A stretch of DNA of 64,000 nucleotides from Pseudomonas pergaminensis (GCF_024112395.2 NZ_CP078013.2:1116001-1180000), one strand, 5' to 3'. Counted from the first letter of the stretch, positions 17,187 to 27,680 are shown. The notes: generated from the letters alone by a model not told the origin. A program made the numbers and translations.

Positions 17187-18761
17187 TCAGTCCTGCAATT
17201 CGGTCTGGCGTTCGACAGGGTCGATCAGCACGGCTTTCTGCTGGCGTACCAGCAGGTCGAGAATCTCTTCCTGGCGATCGCCCAGCACGCCGTTGAAGCT
17301 GATGCCGCTGGACTTGGTCGGCGCCAGCATCGACACGCGGTACAGCTCAACGCTCAATGGCGAGTCGATGGACAGCGGGCCACTCCCGTTACCCGCCAGT
17401 TCACCGCCGACCACGATCAGCGAGACCTTGGCGTCGAACGGGTCGAGGGCGATGTCACGGTCGGTGTCGGTCAAGTCCTTGATGTGGCCGTACAAACCCG
17501 TCAGGCCGTTGGCCATCGAGGTGTTCTCGTACAACTTGATGTTCACGCTGTTACGCACGCGGATACCGTGGCGACGGTTGGCAATCACCTTGTTGCCCCA
17601 CAGCAGGTTGTCACCGCTCTCATAGAGCGTGATGCCGTCGGTGTGGTTACGGTAGAACTCGTTGTCAGCCACGATGTTGTTGACGCTGTTACGGTCGAGC
17701 ACCAGGCCCGAGAGCTTGTTGTCGTAGCTGCGGTTGTTGAAGATGAAGCTGTCGTTCACTTCACGGGAAATGATGATGCCGTGCTTCTTCTTGGTGCCGT
17801 AGACGGTGTTGTCCGCGATGATCAGGCCGTGGGAACGGTCGTGGGGGTCAATGCCGTAGACGATGTTGTCCTTGTAGGTATTGCCCTTGATCACGAAGTT
17901 CGTGGTCTCGTAGCAGTAGAAGCCGTACCACATGTCCGAGAACTCGGAGTCGATGATCCAACCGGTCGGCTCGGGACGCTTGAGCACCTTGGCCATGTTC
18001 GGCGTGTACTGGGAAATACTCACCCCGTACGACTTACTGTTGGCGTAGCCGAAGCTGGCCATCTTGGTCTTGGAGATGTAAGTCTCGGTGCCGCCCCAGG
18101 CCAGCAGGAACGGGCGAAACTCCTTGGGCGACTTGAACAGCGCCGGGCCGTTGGCCTTTTCGCTCCAGCCGGTGACTTTGGTGTCACGCACGAACAACTG
18201 GCCGTCGTTGATCAGGAACGAACCGGCTTCCTGGGACAGACGCAGCTCCTGGGTCTTTTTGTCGATTTCCAGGATGCCCTTGCGCCCGACCACGATCGGC
18301 AGCTTGGCGAGGAACACGCCCGGCGAGGTCTCGCTCAGGTACTGCTTGGGCACCTTGCCCAGCAAGTCCTTGAGGTTCATGTAGCCGTCGTCGACAAAGA
18401 TCGCCTGGGGAATACCATGCTGGCGCACCACCCATTCGGCCATCTTGTTGTCACCGCCGATGAAGTCCTTGAGGGCGTCTTCCTGCATCATGCGGCGGAT
18501 GCTGATCTTGCCCGGCTTGGCGCGCACGATCTTCTTTTCCATCGCCGCGTCGGTGTAGCCCGACAGGTCCGGCAGGGCCGGCTTGGCCATTTCCAGCTGC
18601 GCGGTCGGCGGGCTGGAGATGGTGTAGGTCTTGGCCTGTTGCAGCTCTTTGGCGATGGTCGGCGCTTTAGCCTGCGGCGCGACATCGGCCAGGGCAGCGC
18701 CGCTTGCCAGCAGCATCGCTGCCGCCAGCAGGGCCGAGCCTTTGAGGGCTTGAGGGTTCAT
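17187..18761 (-). CDS. algG: AlgG, mannuronan C5-epimerase
   Basis: Periplasmic right-handed beta-helix enzyme of 524 residues that converts mannuronate to guluronate in the polymer. The catalytic motif DPHDRS is seen in YGIDPHDRSHGL, followed by the repeated Asn-rich beta-helix turns (NNRSYDNKLSG, NSVNNIVADNEFYRN, NSVNIKLYENTS). The start at MNPQALKGS (18761) has GGGAGCC upstream and gives a clean signal peptide ending near AALADV. It overlaps the end of algE when longer starts are considered, but not from this start. Confidence 0.96.
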   Translation of the reverse strand: MNPQALKGSALLAAAMLLASGAALADVAPQAKAPTIAKELQQAKTYTISSPPTAQLEMAKPALPDLSGYTDAAMEKKIVRAKPGKISIRRMMQEDALKDFIGGDNKMAEWVVRQHGIPQAIFVDDGYMNLKDLLGKVPKQYLSETSPGVFLAKLPIVVGRKGILEIDKKTQELRLSQEAGSFLINDGQLFVRDTKVTGWSEKANGPALFKSPKEFRPFLLAWGGTETYISKTKMASFGYANSKSYGVSISQYTPNMAKVLKRPEPTGWIIDSEFSDMWYGFYCYETTNFVIKGNTYKDNIVYGIDPHDRSHGLIIADNTVYGTKKKHGIIISREVNDSFIFNNRSYDNKLSGLVLDRNSVNNIVADNEFYRNHTDGITLYESGDNLLWGNKVIANRRHGIRVRNSVNIKLYENTSMANGLTGLYGHIKDLTDTDRDIALDPFDAKVSLIVVGGELAGNGSGPLSIDSPLSVELYRVSMLAPTKSSGISFNGVLGDRQEEILDLLVRQQKAVLIDPVERQTELQD

Positions 18762-18775
18762 TGCGCAGGCTCCCA

Positions 18776-20263
18776 TCAGAACTTCCAAATCACGTCGACA
18801 AACGCGCGATGCATGTACGAGTCAACCTGGGAGCCATAGGCATCGCCCGGCTTGAACACGCCTGCACGGAAACGCACCAGGGCCGACGGCTCGTCGATCG
18901 ATTGGCTGAGCGCAGCCGGCAACAGGCCGGTCTTGAAGTACTTGGTGACCACCAGGTCCATCTCCTGGCCCAGGTCCTTCTTGCCGTCTTCAAGCGGCAG
19001 GGAAGTGCTGGACAGGATCGCGCCGGTCACGTCGTCGGTGTTGTTCTGCACGGCGTCGATACCGTTGCTGCCCACCGGCTTGTTGCCGTCGACACGCCAG
19101 AACTTGTGGTACACCAGGCTGGCGTCGTAGTCCTCGCGCAGCTGCCAGGAACCGAACAGGCTCATGGACTGCATGTTGTTCATTTCGCCACGGAAGGCTT
19201 CACCGAAGCGATGCACGCGGGACTGGGTGCCGGTCCAGTTCGAACGGTTGCTTTGCAGGCCGTTCTGCTCGTACTCGGCGCTGGCGCGTGAGTAGGCCGC
19301 GCCCACTTGCCACTGCGGGTCAAGGCGCAGGCGCACGCCGAGGTCAGTGGCCCAGCCACTGACATCGTCGCTGCGCTTGGCGTTGGTCGGGCGAGTGCCG
19401 TCGGCGTTCAGGGCATTGACCGAATCACGGTCGCCGCGCATGCCGGTGACGCTGGCCCAGTAGTTGACGGTGTTGGTGTTGCGCCAGTTGTAGGCGTCGC
19501 TGTTGGCTTCGATACCGAGCCAGCTCAGGTCGCCGTTTTCGCGCTTGTCCAACGAGTCGGTCGGTACGCCGGGTTCCGGGTAGTCGAGCTTGCCGTTGTC
19601 ATGGGTGTGGTGACCGCGCAGGCCGATCCACTGGCCTGGCGTCCACTGGTAGGCGGCGTCGGCATAGAGGTGCTGGCGGTCCTTGTCCTTGGGCGACAGC
19701 TCCTTGAGGTCGGTGCGGTACTCGCTGAAACGTTCGGCGACGCCGACATTGGCCTTGAGCAGGGTGGTGTCGAAGGTCCAGTTCAGCGCTTCGATGTTGG
19801 TGTCGCGCCATTGGCCGTCGTCATTGCGCAGGCGCTGGCGGCCCAGCTTGAGGATCTCGCCAGGGTAGGGCGTGAAGCCGCTGTAGCCGACCCAGAATTC
19901 GCGCATGGCCAAGTAGTTTTTCTTGGCCTTGCGGTCGTTGTTGGTGGTCTGCTGGTTTTCGTCGTCGGCCGACTGTTGCAGGGTGTCGGTCTCGATGATG
20001 TCGCTCGATACCACCGCCTGGCCCATGGCGTAGGCGCTCCAGTTGCCGCTTTCACCGTAGATCCACGGGCGCAGGTCGAGGCCGATACCGTTGACGTCGC
20101 CGCCTTTCTGCGTGCCGAGGTCGCGGTCATCTTCGGACTGCGCGGTGGCTTTGACTTCCAGGCCGAAGTTCTTGGCTTCGGTCAGCGCGGCCAGGGTCGG
20201 GCACGACCACAGCAGGGCGAAGGTCAGGCCGATACCGGCCTTGACGAATGGGTTGAGCTTCAT
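18776..20263 (-). CDS. algE: AlgE, outer-membrane alginate export porin
   Basis: Outer-membrane beta-barrel of 495 residues through which alginate leaves the cell. A signal peptide ends near PTLAAL; the mature part shows alternating amphipathic strands and ends with the aromatic residue Phe (VIWKF), as outer-membrane proteins do. Length matches known AlgE (18-stranded family). Its ATG overlaps the algK stop (ATGA), implying coupled synthesis with its lipoprotein partner AlgK. Confidence 0.96.
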   Translation of the reverse strand: MKLNPFVKAGIGLTFALLWSCPTLAALTEAKNFGLEVKATAQSEDDRDLGTQKGGDVNGIGLDLRPWIYGESGNWSAYAMGQAVVSSDIIETDTLQQSADDENQQTTNNDRKAKKNYLAMREFWVGYSGFTPYPGEILKLGRQRLRNDDGQWRDTNIEALNWTFDTTLLKANVGVAERFSEYRTDLKELSPKDKDRQHLYADAAYQWTPGQWIGLRGHHTHDNGKLDYPEPGVPTDSLDKRENGDLSWLGIEANSDAYNWRNTNTVNYWASVTGMRGDRDSVNALNADGTRPTNAKRSDDVSGWATDLGVRLRLDPQWQVGAAYSRASAEYEQNGLQSNRSNWTGTQSRVHRFGEAFRGEMNNMQSMSLFGSWQLREDYDASLVYHKFWRVDGNKPVGSNGIDAVQNNTDDVTGAILSSTSLPLEDGKKDLGQEMDLVVTKYFKTGLLPAALSQSIDEPSALVRFRAGVFKPGDAYGSQVDSYMHRAFVDVIWKF

Positions 20264-21756
20264 AGGGATTCCTCGCCGTCTTCTTCTTCCAGGGCGTGCA
20301 GTTGCAGCGTGCTCTGGGCCAGGGTGCCGCGGGCGGCCAGTTCCTGTTGCACCAGGCGTTGGCCTTGGGCGCGTTGCTCCGGAGTGAGCGGGGTTTCGAG
20401 CTGCGTGGCCAAGTCATTGGCCTCTGGCGTGTCCTGGGCTTTAGCCAATTGGCTGAAGACATAGGCATTCAACGGGTCGGGCTTGGTGCCCTTGCCTTGG
20501 GAAAACAACTGGGCGATGGCGAAATCGGCGCTGTTCTGGCCGTTGCGTGCAGCGGTCAGCAAGTGGTCCAGGGCTTTTTGCGGGTAGACCTTGCCCAGGT
20601 AGCCACGGCGATAGATCTGGCCGAGGTAGTAATCGGCGGCCACTTCCTTGCCCACGGCTTTTTCGAAGTGGGCTTCAGCGGCCTTGGCGTCGGCCGGCAC
20701 CCATTTGCCTTCGTAGTAGAGCTTGCCCAGCAACAGCTCGGCGCGCGGTTGGTCGGCGGCGCGGCCGTTGTCCAGGTACTTCATCATCTGGTCGACGTCG
20801 CCCAGTTCGGGGAAGTCGTAGAGCAGTTGCGCCAGGCTGACCCACGATGCCGGGTAGCCAGGTGCGATTTTTTCCAGCAGGGCCTGGGCGGTTTTTTCAT
20901 CCGTCTTGCCCAGCGAAGCGTCGCCCAGCACGCGTGCCACGCTATCAACACGTTGTGCGGTAACGGTGCCACGGCTGTAGCCGGCTTCCATCTGCTTGAG
21001 CAGCTCGGCCTGTTTCTCTGGCTCGGCTTTTTTCTGGTAGACCGTGGCCAGCTCGACGTAGCAGATATCGGTGGTGTTCAGCGCGGCTTTACAGATGCGC
21101 TCCACATCATCCAGATGCTGGTCGTAGGTGTCCTGGGTGCGATACAGCAGCACTTGGGCCAGGCCGGCTTCCGGATAACCGGCGGCCTGCCACTTGCTGA
21201 TCTGCTGCTGGGCATTCACGTTCGGGAAGCTGTGCGGGTATTGCAGGTACAGCATCGCCAGCGGGATCAGGGTGTTGCCTTCGCCATTGGCAAAGGCTTT
21301 TTTCAGCAGGCCTTCGGCTTCATGGTGTTCGGCTTCGGTGCTGCCAGGCTTGGCCACCAGCAGGCGACCAAGACGGGCCTGGGCGCGTGGCGAGGTGTCC
21401 GCCGCCGCACGGTAGGTGGCTTCAGCCTGTTTGATTTGCGCCGGATCGCGGGTGCCTACCTGGATGTCGGCCAGGCCCACCTGGGCCTCGCTGTAACCCA
21501 GGTCTGCCAGCTGCTGGTAATTCTGCTGCGCGGTGACGGTGTCGCCACGTTTCAAAGCTTCGTTAGCCAGGCGTTGGTCGGGCAGGCCGGCGCAACCGGC
21601 CAGGCTGACCGCAACAGCTAGCAACGCTACAGTTCCCATGTGGGAGCGGGCTTGCTCGCGAAGGGGCCCTGTCAGTTGATGCATGTGTTGGCTGACACAC
21701 TGCTTTCGCGAGCAAGCCCGCTCCCACAGGGATTGTGGTGTTTTTGAGAGAGTCAT
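20260..21756 (-). CDS. algK: AlgK, TPR/Sel1-repeat outer-membrane lipoprotein, REP inserted in signal region
   Basis: Lipoprotein of about 498 residues made of Sel1/TPR-like helical repeats, needed to place AlgE and to complete the alginate secretion complex. The lipobox is LAGC with Cys at about residue 55. The start at MTLSKTPQS (21756) has GAGGAG nine bases upstream, next to the alg44 stop. Between this start and the hydrophobic core ([16 protein letters not shown]) lies a complete REP palindrome that is open in frame, adding about 30 residues to the n-region. An alternative start at the internal ATG (21639) would give a normal 16-residue signal but lacks a ribosome site. See findings. Confidence 0.93.
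   Translation of the reverse strand: MTLSKTPQSLWERACSRKQCVSQHMHQLTGPLREQARSHMGTVALLAVAVSLAGCAGLPDQRLANEALKRGDTVTAQQNYQQLADLGYSEAQVGLADIQVGTRDPAQIKQAEATYRAAADTSPRAQARLGRLLVAKPGSTEAEHHEAEGLLKKAFANGEGNTLIPLAMLYLQYPHSFPNVNAQQQISKWQAAGYPEAGLAQVLLYRTQDTYDQHLDDVERICKAALNTTDICYVELATVYQKKAEPEKQAELLKQMEAGYSRGTVTAQRVDSVARVLGDASLGKTDEKTAQALLEKIAPGYPASWVSLAQLLYDFPELGDVDQMMKYLDNGRAADQPRAELLLGKLYYEGKWVPADAKAAEAHFEKAVGKEVAADYYLGQIYRRGYLGKVYPQKALDHLLTAARNGQNSADFAIAQLFSQGKGTKPDPLNAYVFSQLAKAQDTPEANDLATQLETPLTPEQRAQGQRLVQQELAARGTLAQSTLQLHALEEEDGEESL
21639..21728. repeat. REP palindrome inside the algK coding region
   Basis: Perfect 24-bp arms at 21639-21662 and 21705-21728 (left arm begins TGTGGGAGCGGGCTTGC, right arm ends GCAAGCCCGCTCCCACA), with an inner GTCAG...CTGAC stem. 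It is the same element that is intergenic at other places in this window, notably between moaE and rhlB, but here it is translated in frame within the algK N-terminus. Confidence 0.92.
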
Positions 21757-21773
21757 CACAGGCATCTCCTCGC

Positions 21774-22940
21774 TTACAGACCGTGAGCCATGGCTTTATC
21801 GATCAGCCAGTTCAGGGACGGGCCACGGTCGCTGGTCACTTCCACCGGACGACCGGCGTAGGTGCTGTCCAGCGGTGCGTCAGGCTTGATCTGCACGCGG
21901 ATATCGGAGGACAGGTCGGCGCTGTTCAGGCTGGTGCTGCTGACGATGGTGCCGGTGCGGATCTGTTCTTCGTCGGCCACCTGGAAGGTCACCGGTGTAC
22001 CTGGGCGAACGTCGGCGAACTGGCGGTAGGTAAAGCGTGCTTCAACGTTGGCCAGGCTGCCGCGTGGTACCAGTTGGAAGATCACGTCGCCTTTGTTGGC
22101 GTACTGACCGTCGGCGACCATTTGCTGGGCCACCACGCAATCGCAGGGCGACGTCAGGGTGCCGGTCATTTGCTTGCCGAACAGCTCTTCAACCTTGGCC
22201 GGTTGCAGTTGGTCTTCGTCCAGGTGGCCCTTGAGCACATCGAGCATGCTGGTGCTGAAGGTCGCCAGTGGCGCGCCTTTGGCAGCGATCCCGTCACCCT
22301 TGAGCAGGCTTTGCACAGTGCCGTCGCGCGGCATGGTCACGTTCATGCCCGGTACGCTGACCAGGCCTGCCTGGGCGTGGCTGACGAAGTACATGCCGTA
22401 CACCGACTTGAAGACAAAACCGAACGCCGCGAGGCCGACCAGGAAGATCGCCAGGCTGAACGTCACGGCGCGCAGGCGGCCGAAGGCGCTCATGTTGCTG
22501 CCGCCGTCCTTGACCTTGCGCGCCTTGGTGAAGTTGTCGCGTTGCAGGGTCGCCAGCACGTCGCCCATGGTCACGATGTCACCGGACAGGTGCGAGGTGA
22601 TCAGGTGGCGCAGGGTGGAAATATCCTGCTGTTCCAGGTTCTGGAACTGGCAACCGGTGCGACCTGTCTGGCGGTCGTAGGAGCGGATCTGCAGTTCCAC
22701 GTCCATGGCCAGGCCGAGGTTGTCGATGACGAACTGCAGGCGACCCTTGTGCACTTCACCCACGGTCAATGGCTGGGTGGCGGTGAACGCCAGGCCGCCG
22801 GCGGACAGGTCGATCACCCGTGCTTCGGTCTGGGTACGGTCGGTGTTGAAGAAGCGCAGCTTGGCCGGGATTTTTACGCGGGCATGTTGGCGCTGGGCTT
22901 CGGATTCGTGGACAACATTGGCATTTACTTGGCTGTTCAT
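21774..22940 (-). CDS. alg44: Alg44, c-di-GMP-binding PilZ co-polymerase
   Basis: Inner-membrane protein of 388 residues that activates alginate polymerisation by Alg8 on binding c-di-GMP. The PilZ domain occupies about residues 15-125, with both ligand motifs visible: RQHAR and DLSAGG. A single membrane helix follows (about 165-190) and then a periplasmic HlyD-like domain with VTMPRDGTVQSLL and LTSPCDCVVAQQMV. Starts after a ribosome site 38 bp past alg8. Alginate output is therefore c-di-GMP dependent in this strain. Confidence 0.96.
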   Translation of the reverse strand: MNSQVNANVVHESEAQRQHARVKIPAKLRFFNTDRTQTEARVIDLSAGGLAFTATQPLTVGEVHKGRLQFVIDNLGLAMDVELQIRSYDRQTGRTGCQFQNLEQQDISTLRHLITSHLSGDIVTMGDVLATLQRDNFTKARKVKDGGSNMSAFGRLRAVTFSLAIFLVGLAAFGFVFKSVYGMYFVSHAQAGLVSVPGMNVTMPRDGTVQSLLKGDGIAAKGAPLATFSTSMLDVLKGHLDEDQLQPAKVEELFGKQMTGTLTSPCDCVVAQQMVADGQYANKGDVIFQLVPRGSLANVEARFTYRQFADVRPGTPVTFQVADEEQIRTGTIVSSTSLNSADLSSDIRVQIKPDAPLDSTYAGRPVEVTSDRGPSLNWLIDKAMAHGL

Positions 22941-22978
22941 CAGGGCAATTTCCTAGAGTTAATTCAGGCTTGGCAGGG

Positions 22979-24460
22979 TCAGACCATCATCAGCAACACG
23001 GCAACGAAGATGCTGCCGGCTGAGAAGGTCATGGTCCGAGACGACCAGGTGTTGAACCAACGTTGAAAGCTGGCCAAATCGCGGGTCAGTTTGGTGTCCT
23101 GGCGGGTCCAGGACTGTTGATCAAGGCGGAAGAACACGTAGATCTTCACCAGCGCGCCCATGATCTGGTTGTAATAGAGAATCACCGGGTACGCCGGGCC
23201 GATCTTGTGACCGGAGCACGACAGCAGCAGGGTCAGAATCAGGCGGGTGATGCCGATCCACAGCAGGTACGCGAGGATGAACGCGCCGCCGTACTTGAAG
23301 GTGGCGATGATTGCCACGGTCAGGCCGAGCAGGGAGGTCCACATCGATACGCGCTGGTCGAACAACACGATGCTGGTGAACAGGCCCAACCGACGCATAC
23401 CCAGGCCCAGGGCACGGGAGTTCTGGCGCAGGTTGTTGCCGTACCAGCGGAACATCAGCTTGCGGCTGGCCTTGATGAAGCTCTTTTCCGGCGGGTGTTC
23501 CACGGTGTGGATCGCCGCGTCCGGCACGTAGAAGGTGTCGTAGCCCAGGCGCATCAGGCTGAACCAACTGGACTTGTCGTCACCGGTGAGAAACTTGAAG
23601 CGGCCCAGGCGCCAGTGTTGCAGCGAGTCGCTTTCCACGTCGGCGATAAAGCCCGGGTCGGTCACCACGTTGGCGCGGAACACCGACATGCGACCGGTCA
23701 TGGTCAGTACGCGCTTGGACAGGGCCATGGAGCACATGTTGATGTGGCGCTGGGCGAAGCGCAGCTTGTGCCACTCGCTCATGATGTAGCCGCCGCGCAC
23801 TTCGCAGAACTCGTTGGTGGTCAGGCCGCCGACATTGCCGAACAGCTGGAACCACGGCACGGTCTTGCGTACCACGCCTTCGGCGAGCACGGTGTCGCCA
23901 TCGATCACCGCAACCACCGCGCGTTCATCCGGCAGGTGGCGGGAGATGGCGCGGAAACCGAAGGCCAGGCCGTCGCGCTTGCCGGTACCGGCGATACGCA
24001 CGAAATCGAGCTTCACATGCTCCGGCGGATTCATGCGTTCCCACAGGCTTTTCACCAGCAGCTCATCGGACATTTCCACCAGCGAGCAGACCACGGTGGT
24101 GGGGAAGCCGCATTCGATGGCTTCACGGATCACCGAGCTGTACACCTGCGCAGTGGTCAGCGCGTCGATACGGAAGCTGGTGACCATCAGGAACACATGG
24201 GACGGGTCGGCGGCCTTGCCCAGCTTGCGCACTTTACGGCGCAGGTGCGGGTAGACCACGTACAGGAACAGCATGCCGCGAAAGAAATGCGTAGCACCCA
24301 TCGAGTAGCGCCAGATACCGACGGCGCCAATCAGGAAAATAAAATTCTTCGACTCGGAGTCGAACGTACTCGCCGGCAAAAGCAGGGCGAGTCCCATCAG
24401 CAGGCTCAGAAAGAACAGCCAGCCGGCGGATTGGAGCAGTACGTGTTTTAACTTGGACAT
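22979..24460 (-). CDS. alg8: Alg8, alginate polymerase (GT2)
   Basis: Processive family-2 glycosyltransferase of 493 residues that polymerises GDP-mannuronate at the inner membrane. N-terminal membrane segments (about residues 10-65) precede the GT-A domain with the metal-binding motif in AVIDGDTVL and a conserved block around [17 protein letters not shown]; further membrane helices close the protein. The start at MSKLKHVLL (24460) matches the known N-terminus and length of Alg8 better than the ATGs at 24469 and 24505, the last of which lies in the repeat upstream. Confidence 0.95.
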   Translation of the reverse strand: MSKLKHVLLQSAGWLFFLSLLMGLALLLPASTFDSESKNFIFLIGAVGIWRYSMGATHFFRGMLFLYVVYPHLRRKVRKLGKAADPSHVFLMVTSFRIDALTTAQVYSSVIREAIECGFPTTVVCSLVEMSDELLVKSLWERMNPPEHVKLDFVRIAGTGKRDGLAFGFRAISRHLPDERAVVAVIDGDTVLAEGVVRKTVPWFQLFGNVGGLTTNEFCEVRGGYIMSEWHKLRFAQRHINMCSMALSKRVLTMTGRMSVFRANVVTDPGFIADVESDSLQHWRLGRFKFLTGDDKSSWFSLMRLGYDTFYVPDAAIHTVEHPPEKSFIKASRKLMFRWYGNNLRQNSRALGLGMRRLGLFTSIVLFDQRVSMWTSLLGLTVAIIATFKYGGAFILAYLLWIGITRLILTLLLSCSGHKIGPAYPVILYYNQIMGALVKIYVFFRLDQQSWTRQDTKLTRDLASFQRWFNTWSSRTMTFSAGSIFVAVLLMMV

Positions 24461-24484
24461 AAGCGTCATCCGAAGGTGATGAAA

Positions 24485-24556
24485 GCGGCAAGTTGCAAGC
24501 CGCAAGCTGCAAGTGGAAGTGCGTTTACTTGCAGCTTGCGGCTCGAAACTTGCCGC
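24485..24556. repeat. Long imperfect palindrome between algD and alg8
   Basis: Outer arms GCGGCAAGTT and AACTTGCCGC, inner arms AGCCGCAAGCTGCAAGT and ACTTGCAGCTTGCGGCT, which pair fully, with a loop of about 10 bases. This differs in sequence from the GTGGGAGC-type REPs and represents another Pseudomonas palindromic family. It would form a very stable hairpin in the mRNA between the first and second operon genes. Confidence 0.85.
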
Positions 24557-24566
24557 TGCTCTTCTG

Positions 24567-25883
24567 TTACCAGCAAATGCCTTCGGTACGACCGCTCGTG
24601 CTGGTGGCCTTGGACATGAAGCCCACCAGGTCGATCACTTGCTTGCCGTGTGGTGCGTTCTGCGCCAGGGCACGGAACTTCTCATCGCGGTTGCCCAGGA
24701 TGATCACGTCGGAGTTGTTGATCACGTCGTCGAAGTCCGAGTTGAGCAGGGACGACACGTGCGGGATCTTGCCTTCGATGTAGTCTTTGTTCGCGCCGTG
24801 GACACGGGCGTACTCGACGTTGCTGTCGTAGATGCTCAGGTCGTAGCCCTTGCCGATCAGCATTTCGGCCAGCTCGACCAGCGGGCTTTCGCGCAGGTCA
24901 TCGGTGCCGGCCTTGAAGCTCAGGCCCAGCAGTGCGACTTTGCGTTTGTCGTGGCTGGAGACGATGTCGAAGGCGTTCTGTACCTGGGACTCGTTGCTGC
25001 GCATCAGCGAGTTGAGCAGCGGCGCTTCCACGTCCAGGGAGCTGGCGCGGTAGGTGAGGGCGCGCACGTCTTTAGGCAGGCACGAACCACCGAAGGCGAA
25101 GCCTGGGCGCATGTAGTACTGGGACAGGTTGAGGGTCTTGTCCTGGCAGACCACTTCCATCACTTCGCGACCGTCGACGCCGACGGCCTTGGCAATGTTG
25201 CCGATCTCGTTGGCGAAGGTCACTTTGGTGGCGTGCCACACGTTGCAGGTGTACTTGATCATCTCGGCAACGGCGATGTCCTTGCGGATGATCGGTGCGT
25301 CGAGTTCTTCGTACAGCGACTGCAGGACATCGCCTGAGGCTTTGTCGAACTCGCCGATGACGGTCATCGGTGGCAGGTCGTAGTCGGCGATGGCGGTGGA
25401 TTCACGCAGGAATTCCGGGTTGACTGCAACGCCGAAGTCGACGCCGGCTTTTTTGCCGGAGCAGTCTTCGAGGATCGGGATGACCACGTTGGCCACAGTG
25501 CCCGGCAGTACGGTGCTGCGCACAACCACGGTGTGGCGGGTGGCTTTGTCACGCAGGACCAGACCGATTTCGCGGCATACCGCTTCGATGTAGTCCAGCT
25601 CCAGATCGCCGTTTTTCTTGCTTGGCGTACCGACGCAAATCATCGACAGGTCGGTATCGCGGATGGCTTCGGCGAAGTTGGTGGTGCCACGCAGTCGGCC
25701 AGTTTCGATACCCTGGCTCAACAGCTCGCCCAGACCTGGTTCAACGATTGGCGATTTGCCCGCATTGATCAGGTCAATCTTGTCCTTGGAGATGTCTACG
25801 CCAACCACTTCGTGGCCGCGGGCAGACAGGCAACCGGCACATACTGCGCCAACGTAACCGAGACCAAATATGCTGATGCGCAT
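24567..25883 (-). CDS. algD: AlgD, GDP-mannose 6-dehydrogenase
   Basis: Cytoplasmic enzyme of 438 residues that oxidises GDP-mannose to GDP-mannuronate with two NAD+, the committed step of alginate synthesis. The N-terminal Rossmann motif is FGLGYVGAV; the catalytic Cys is in [11 protein letters not shown] at about residue 268. Length is that of known AlgD. The start MRISIFGLG at 25883 has GAGGT upstream; a longer frame adds 13 residues without merit. First gene of the 12-gene operon, preceded by a long leader and an AlgU-type promoter. Confidence 0.97.
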   Translation of the reverse strand: MRISIFGLGYVGAVCAGCLSARGHEVVGVDISKDKIDLINAGKSPIVEPGLGELLSQGIETGRLRGTTNFAEAIRDTDLSMICVGTPSKKNGDLELDYIEAVCREIGLVLRDKATRHTVVVRSTVLPGTVANVVIPILEDCSGKKAGVDFGVAVNPEFLRESTAIADYDLPPMTVIGEFDKASGDVLQSLYEELDAPIIRKDIAVAEMIKYTCNVWHATKVTFANEIGNIAKAVGVDGREVMEVVCQDKTLNLSQYYMRPGFAFGGSCLPKDVRALTYRASSLDVEAPLLNSLMRSNESQVQNAFDIVSSHDKRKVALLGLSFKAGTDDLRESPLVELAEMLIGKGYDLSIYDSNVEYARVHGANKDYIEGKIPHVSSLLNSDFDDVINNSDVIILGNRDEKFRALAQNAPHGKQVIDLVGFMSKATSTSGRTEGICW

Positions 25884-26368
25884 CGCATTTACCTCTTTGT
25901 CATTCAAGACTGTGTTAATCATGCCAATTAATGGCCGGAGTTCATGTTTGCAAGCGTCACTGATGCCACGGAAGTTGAGCGAATAGACGCCGACTTACCG
26001 CGTACAGGCATGTTAAATAGTGAGTGAATAACTATTGCACTCAAGTTGTGCGCAACTTGGCCTTGTTATTGGGGCTTGCCCTGAAATGCAGCCAGCCTTC
26101 CTGGGAGAAGGGCTCGGCGCCAGTGCCGCATGGCTTTGATAGGGGGCTTTAAGCCTTAAATATCAATGCCTTGGGTTGTCTCACTGACCCATTAGGGTAA
26201 GCACAGCCTTGGCCTTATAGTTCGTGGCAATTGATCCTTATCGCCGCTCTCAACTAATCGGTTGGTAATGTGACCACTGAGTCAAAGTTAATGTGACAAC
26301 TTCGCTACTTCCGTTGGTCTGCCGTGTAAGTCATCTCCTACAGAAACAGAGAATTTCGTTACCGGTGG

Positions 26369-26395
26369 TATGAGCGGTGCTTTAGGACGAAGTTC
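26369..26395 (-). promoter_or_regulatory. Candidate AlgU (sigma-22) promoter of the alginate operon
   Basis: On the minus strand GGAACTT (-35 core GAACTT, 26395-26390) is followed after 16 bases by TCATA (26373-26369). AlgU promoters have GAACTT, a 16-17 bp gap and a TCTGA-like -10; the P. aeruginosa algD promoter has GAACTT and TCCTA. The start of transcription would fall near 26363, giving a leader of about 480 nt before algD, comparable with the long algD leader in P. aeruginosa. The -35 is exact and the -10 approximate. Confidence 0.7.
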
Positions 26396-26433
26396 CAGCC
26401 CACTCATCCTGTTTCCTGAAATTTCTTGAAATA

Positions 26434-26552
26434 TTGGCAAAGATGGCACTGGTACTATATTGATAGCACTTGCTATTTGGGCCAGTAGTTATAGGGAGTT
26501 GGCACGCTGGGATAGTTTTGTGCCACTAGTGTTTTAAAAAAGTGGTGCCACT
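26434..26552. promoter_or_regulatory. Cluster of TGGCA/TGCCA elements upstream of the algD promoter
   Basis: Five copies in about 120 bp: TTGGCAA at 26434, TGGCAC at 26444, TTGGCAC at 26499, TGCCAC at 26521 and GTGCCACT at 26545. They lie 40-160 bp upstream of the AlgU-type promoter, where regulators such as AmrZ act on algD in other pseudomonads. The repeats are seen; which protein binds, if any, is inference. Confidence 0.35.
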
Positions 26553-26658
26553 ACGAAAAAAATCGACGAATGTCGAGTGAAAGAATTGTTAGAGATGAGC
26601 CAGGATATTTTTTGACGCCAAAATAATGACGATTCCCTGGTTGAAATGCGCAAAAAAA

Positions 26659-26747
26659 TGTGGGAGCTGGCTTGCCTGCGATGCCGGTGTATCAGTCAGA
26701 AATGAATCGACTGATGCACCGCCATCGCAGGCAAGCCAGCTCCCACA
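26659..26747. repeat. REP palindrome upstream of the algD control region
   Basis: Arms TGTGGGAGCTGGCTTGCC / GGCAAGCCAGCTCCCACA, extended by CTGCGATG/CATCGCAG, with an inner ATCAGTC...GACTGAT stem. It lies after the yaaA stop and before the AT-rich alginate control region. Confidence 0.88.
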
Positions 26748-26781
26748 GTTGAGATTCAGTGCGGCGAAAGGAGCGGCCGCT

Positions 26782-27561
26782 TTATTCCGGTGCGTGATCG
26801 CGCAAGAACACCAAATTGTCCGGCTTCGACTGCTCGGCATTGAAGCGATAGCCCTGCACGTCAAACTGCTTGAGCTTGGCCGGGTCGTTGATGCGCTCTT
26901 CGATCACAAAGCGGCTCATCATGCCCCGCGCCTTCTTGGCGTAGAAACTGATGATCTTGTACTGGCCGTTCTTCAGGTCCTTGAACTCGGTATTGATGAT
27001 TCGCGCATTCAACGCAGTGCGCTTGACCGCCGAAAAGTATTCGTTGGAGGCCAGGTTGAGCAGCACGTCGTCGCCTTGTTCGGCCAGCGCTTCGTTGAGC
27101 CATTCGCTGATGCGCGTGCCCCAGAAGGCGTACAGGTCCTTGCCACGGGCGTTGGGCAGCTTGGTGCCCATCTCCAGGCGGTACGGCATCATCAAGTCCA
27201 AGGGCCGCAGCAGACCGTATAGGCCCGAGAGCATGCGCAAGTGATCCTGGGCGTAGGAGAAGTCGGCATCGCTGAAGGTTTCGGCATTCAAGCCGGTGTA
27301 CACATCGCCTTTGAACGCCAGCAACGCCTGCTTGGCATTGGCGGGGGTGAAGGCAGGGGTCCAACTGCCGAAGCGGGCGGCGTTGAGGCCGCCGATTTTG
27401 TCGGATACGTGCATCAGTTCGCTGATTTGCGCCGGGCTGAAGGTGCGCAGTTGCTCGATCAGCTCCTGGGAGTGGTCCAGGTACTGCGGCAGGGTAAAGC
27501 GCTGCGTCGCTGGCGCGGTCTCGAAATCGAGGGTCTTGGCGGGGGAAATCACCATCAGCAT
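26782..27561 (-). CDS. yaaA: YaaA-family peroxide-stress protein
   Basis: Cytoplasmic protein of 259 residues of the YaaA/DUF328 family, which in E. coli lowers free iron during peroxide stress. The family start [14 protein letters not shown] is exact, and the family's [20 protein letters not shown] block is present near the middle. AGGAG lies seven bases before the ATG at 27561. It is a single-gene unit, divergent from the deacetylase-like gene. It is not a known part of alginate synthesis. Confidence 0.93.
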   Translation of the reverse strand: MLMVISPAKTLDFETAPATQRFTLPQYLDHSQELIEQLRTFSPAQISELMHVSDKIGGLNAARFGSWTPAFTPANAKQALLAFKGDVYTGLNAETFSDADFSYAQDHLRMLSGLYGLLRPLDLMMPYRLEMGTKLPNARGKDLYAFWGTRISEWLNEALAEQGDDVLLNLASNEYFSAVKRTALNARIINTEFKDLKNGQYKIISFYAKKARGMMSRFVIEERINDPAKLKQFDVQGYRFNAEQSKPDNLVFLRDHAPE

Positions 27562-27680
27562 GAAGTCGTCTCCTGTAAACGTGGGGGGATTCTAGGGGGT
27601 TGGGCGGTTTGACTCCACCTATGATGGCGATAGGCGCGATCCGCTATGATGGCCGGTGACTCTGGAGAGGGAGACCCCGT

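Larger units (their letters stand above)
25884..26658. other. algD leader and upstream control region, no gene
   Basis: A 775-bp stretch without a credible gene. The part from 25884 to about 26363 is the presumed algD mRNA leader. The part from about 26396 to 26600 is clearly more AT-rich than the rest of the window and contains several TGGCA/TGCCA elements (listed separately). I looked for AlgR-type CCGTTCGTC boxes and did not find a convincing copy. Confidence 0.7.
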
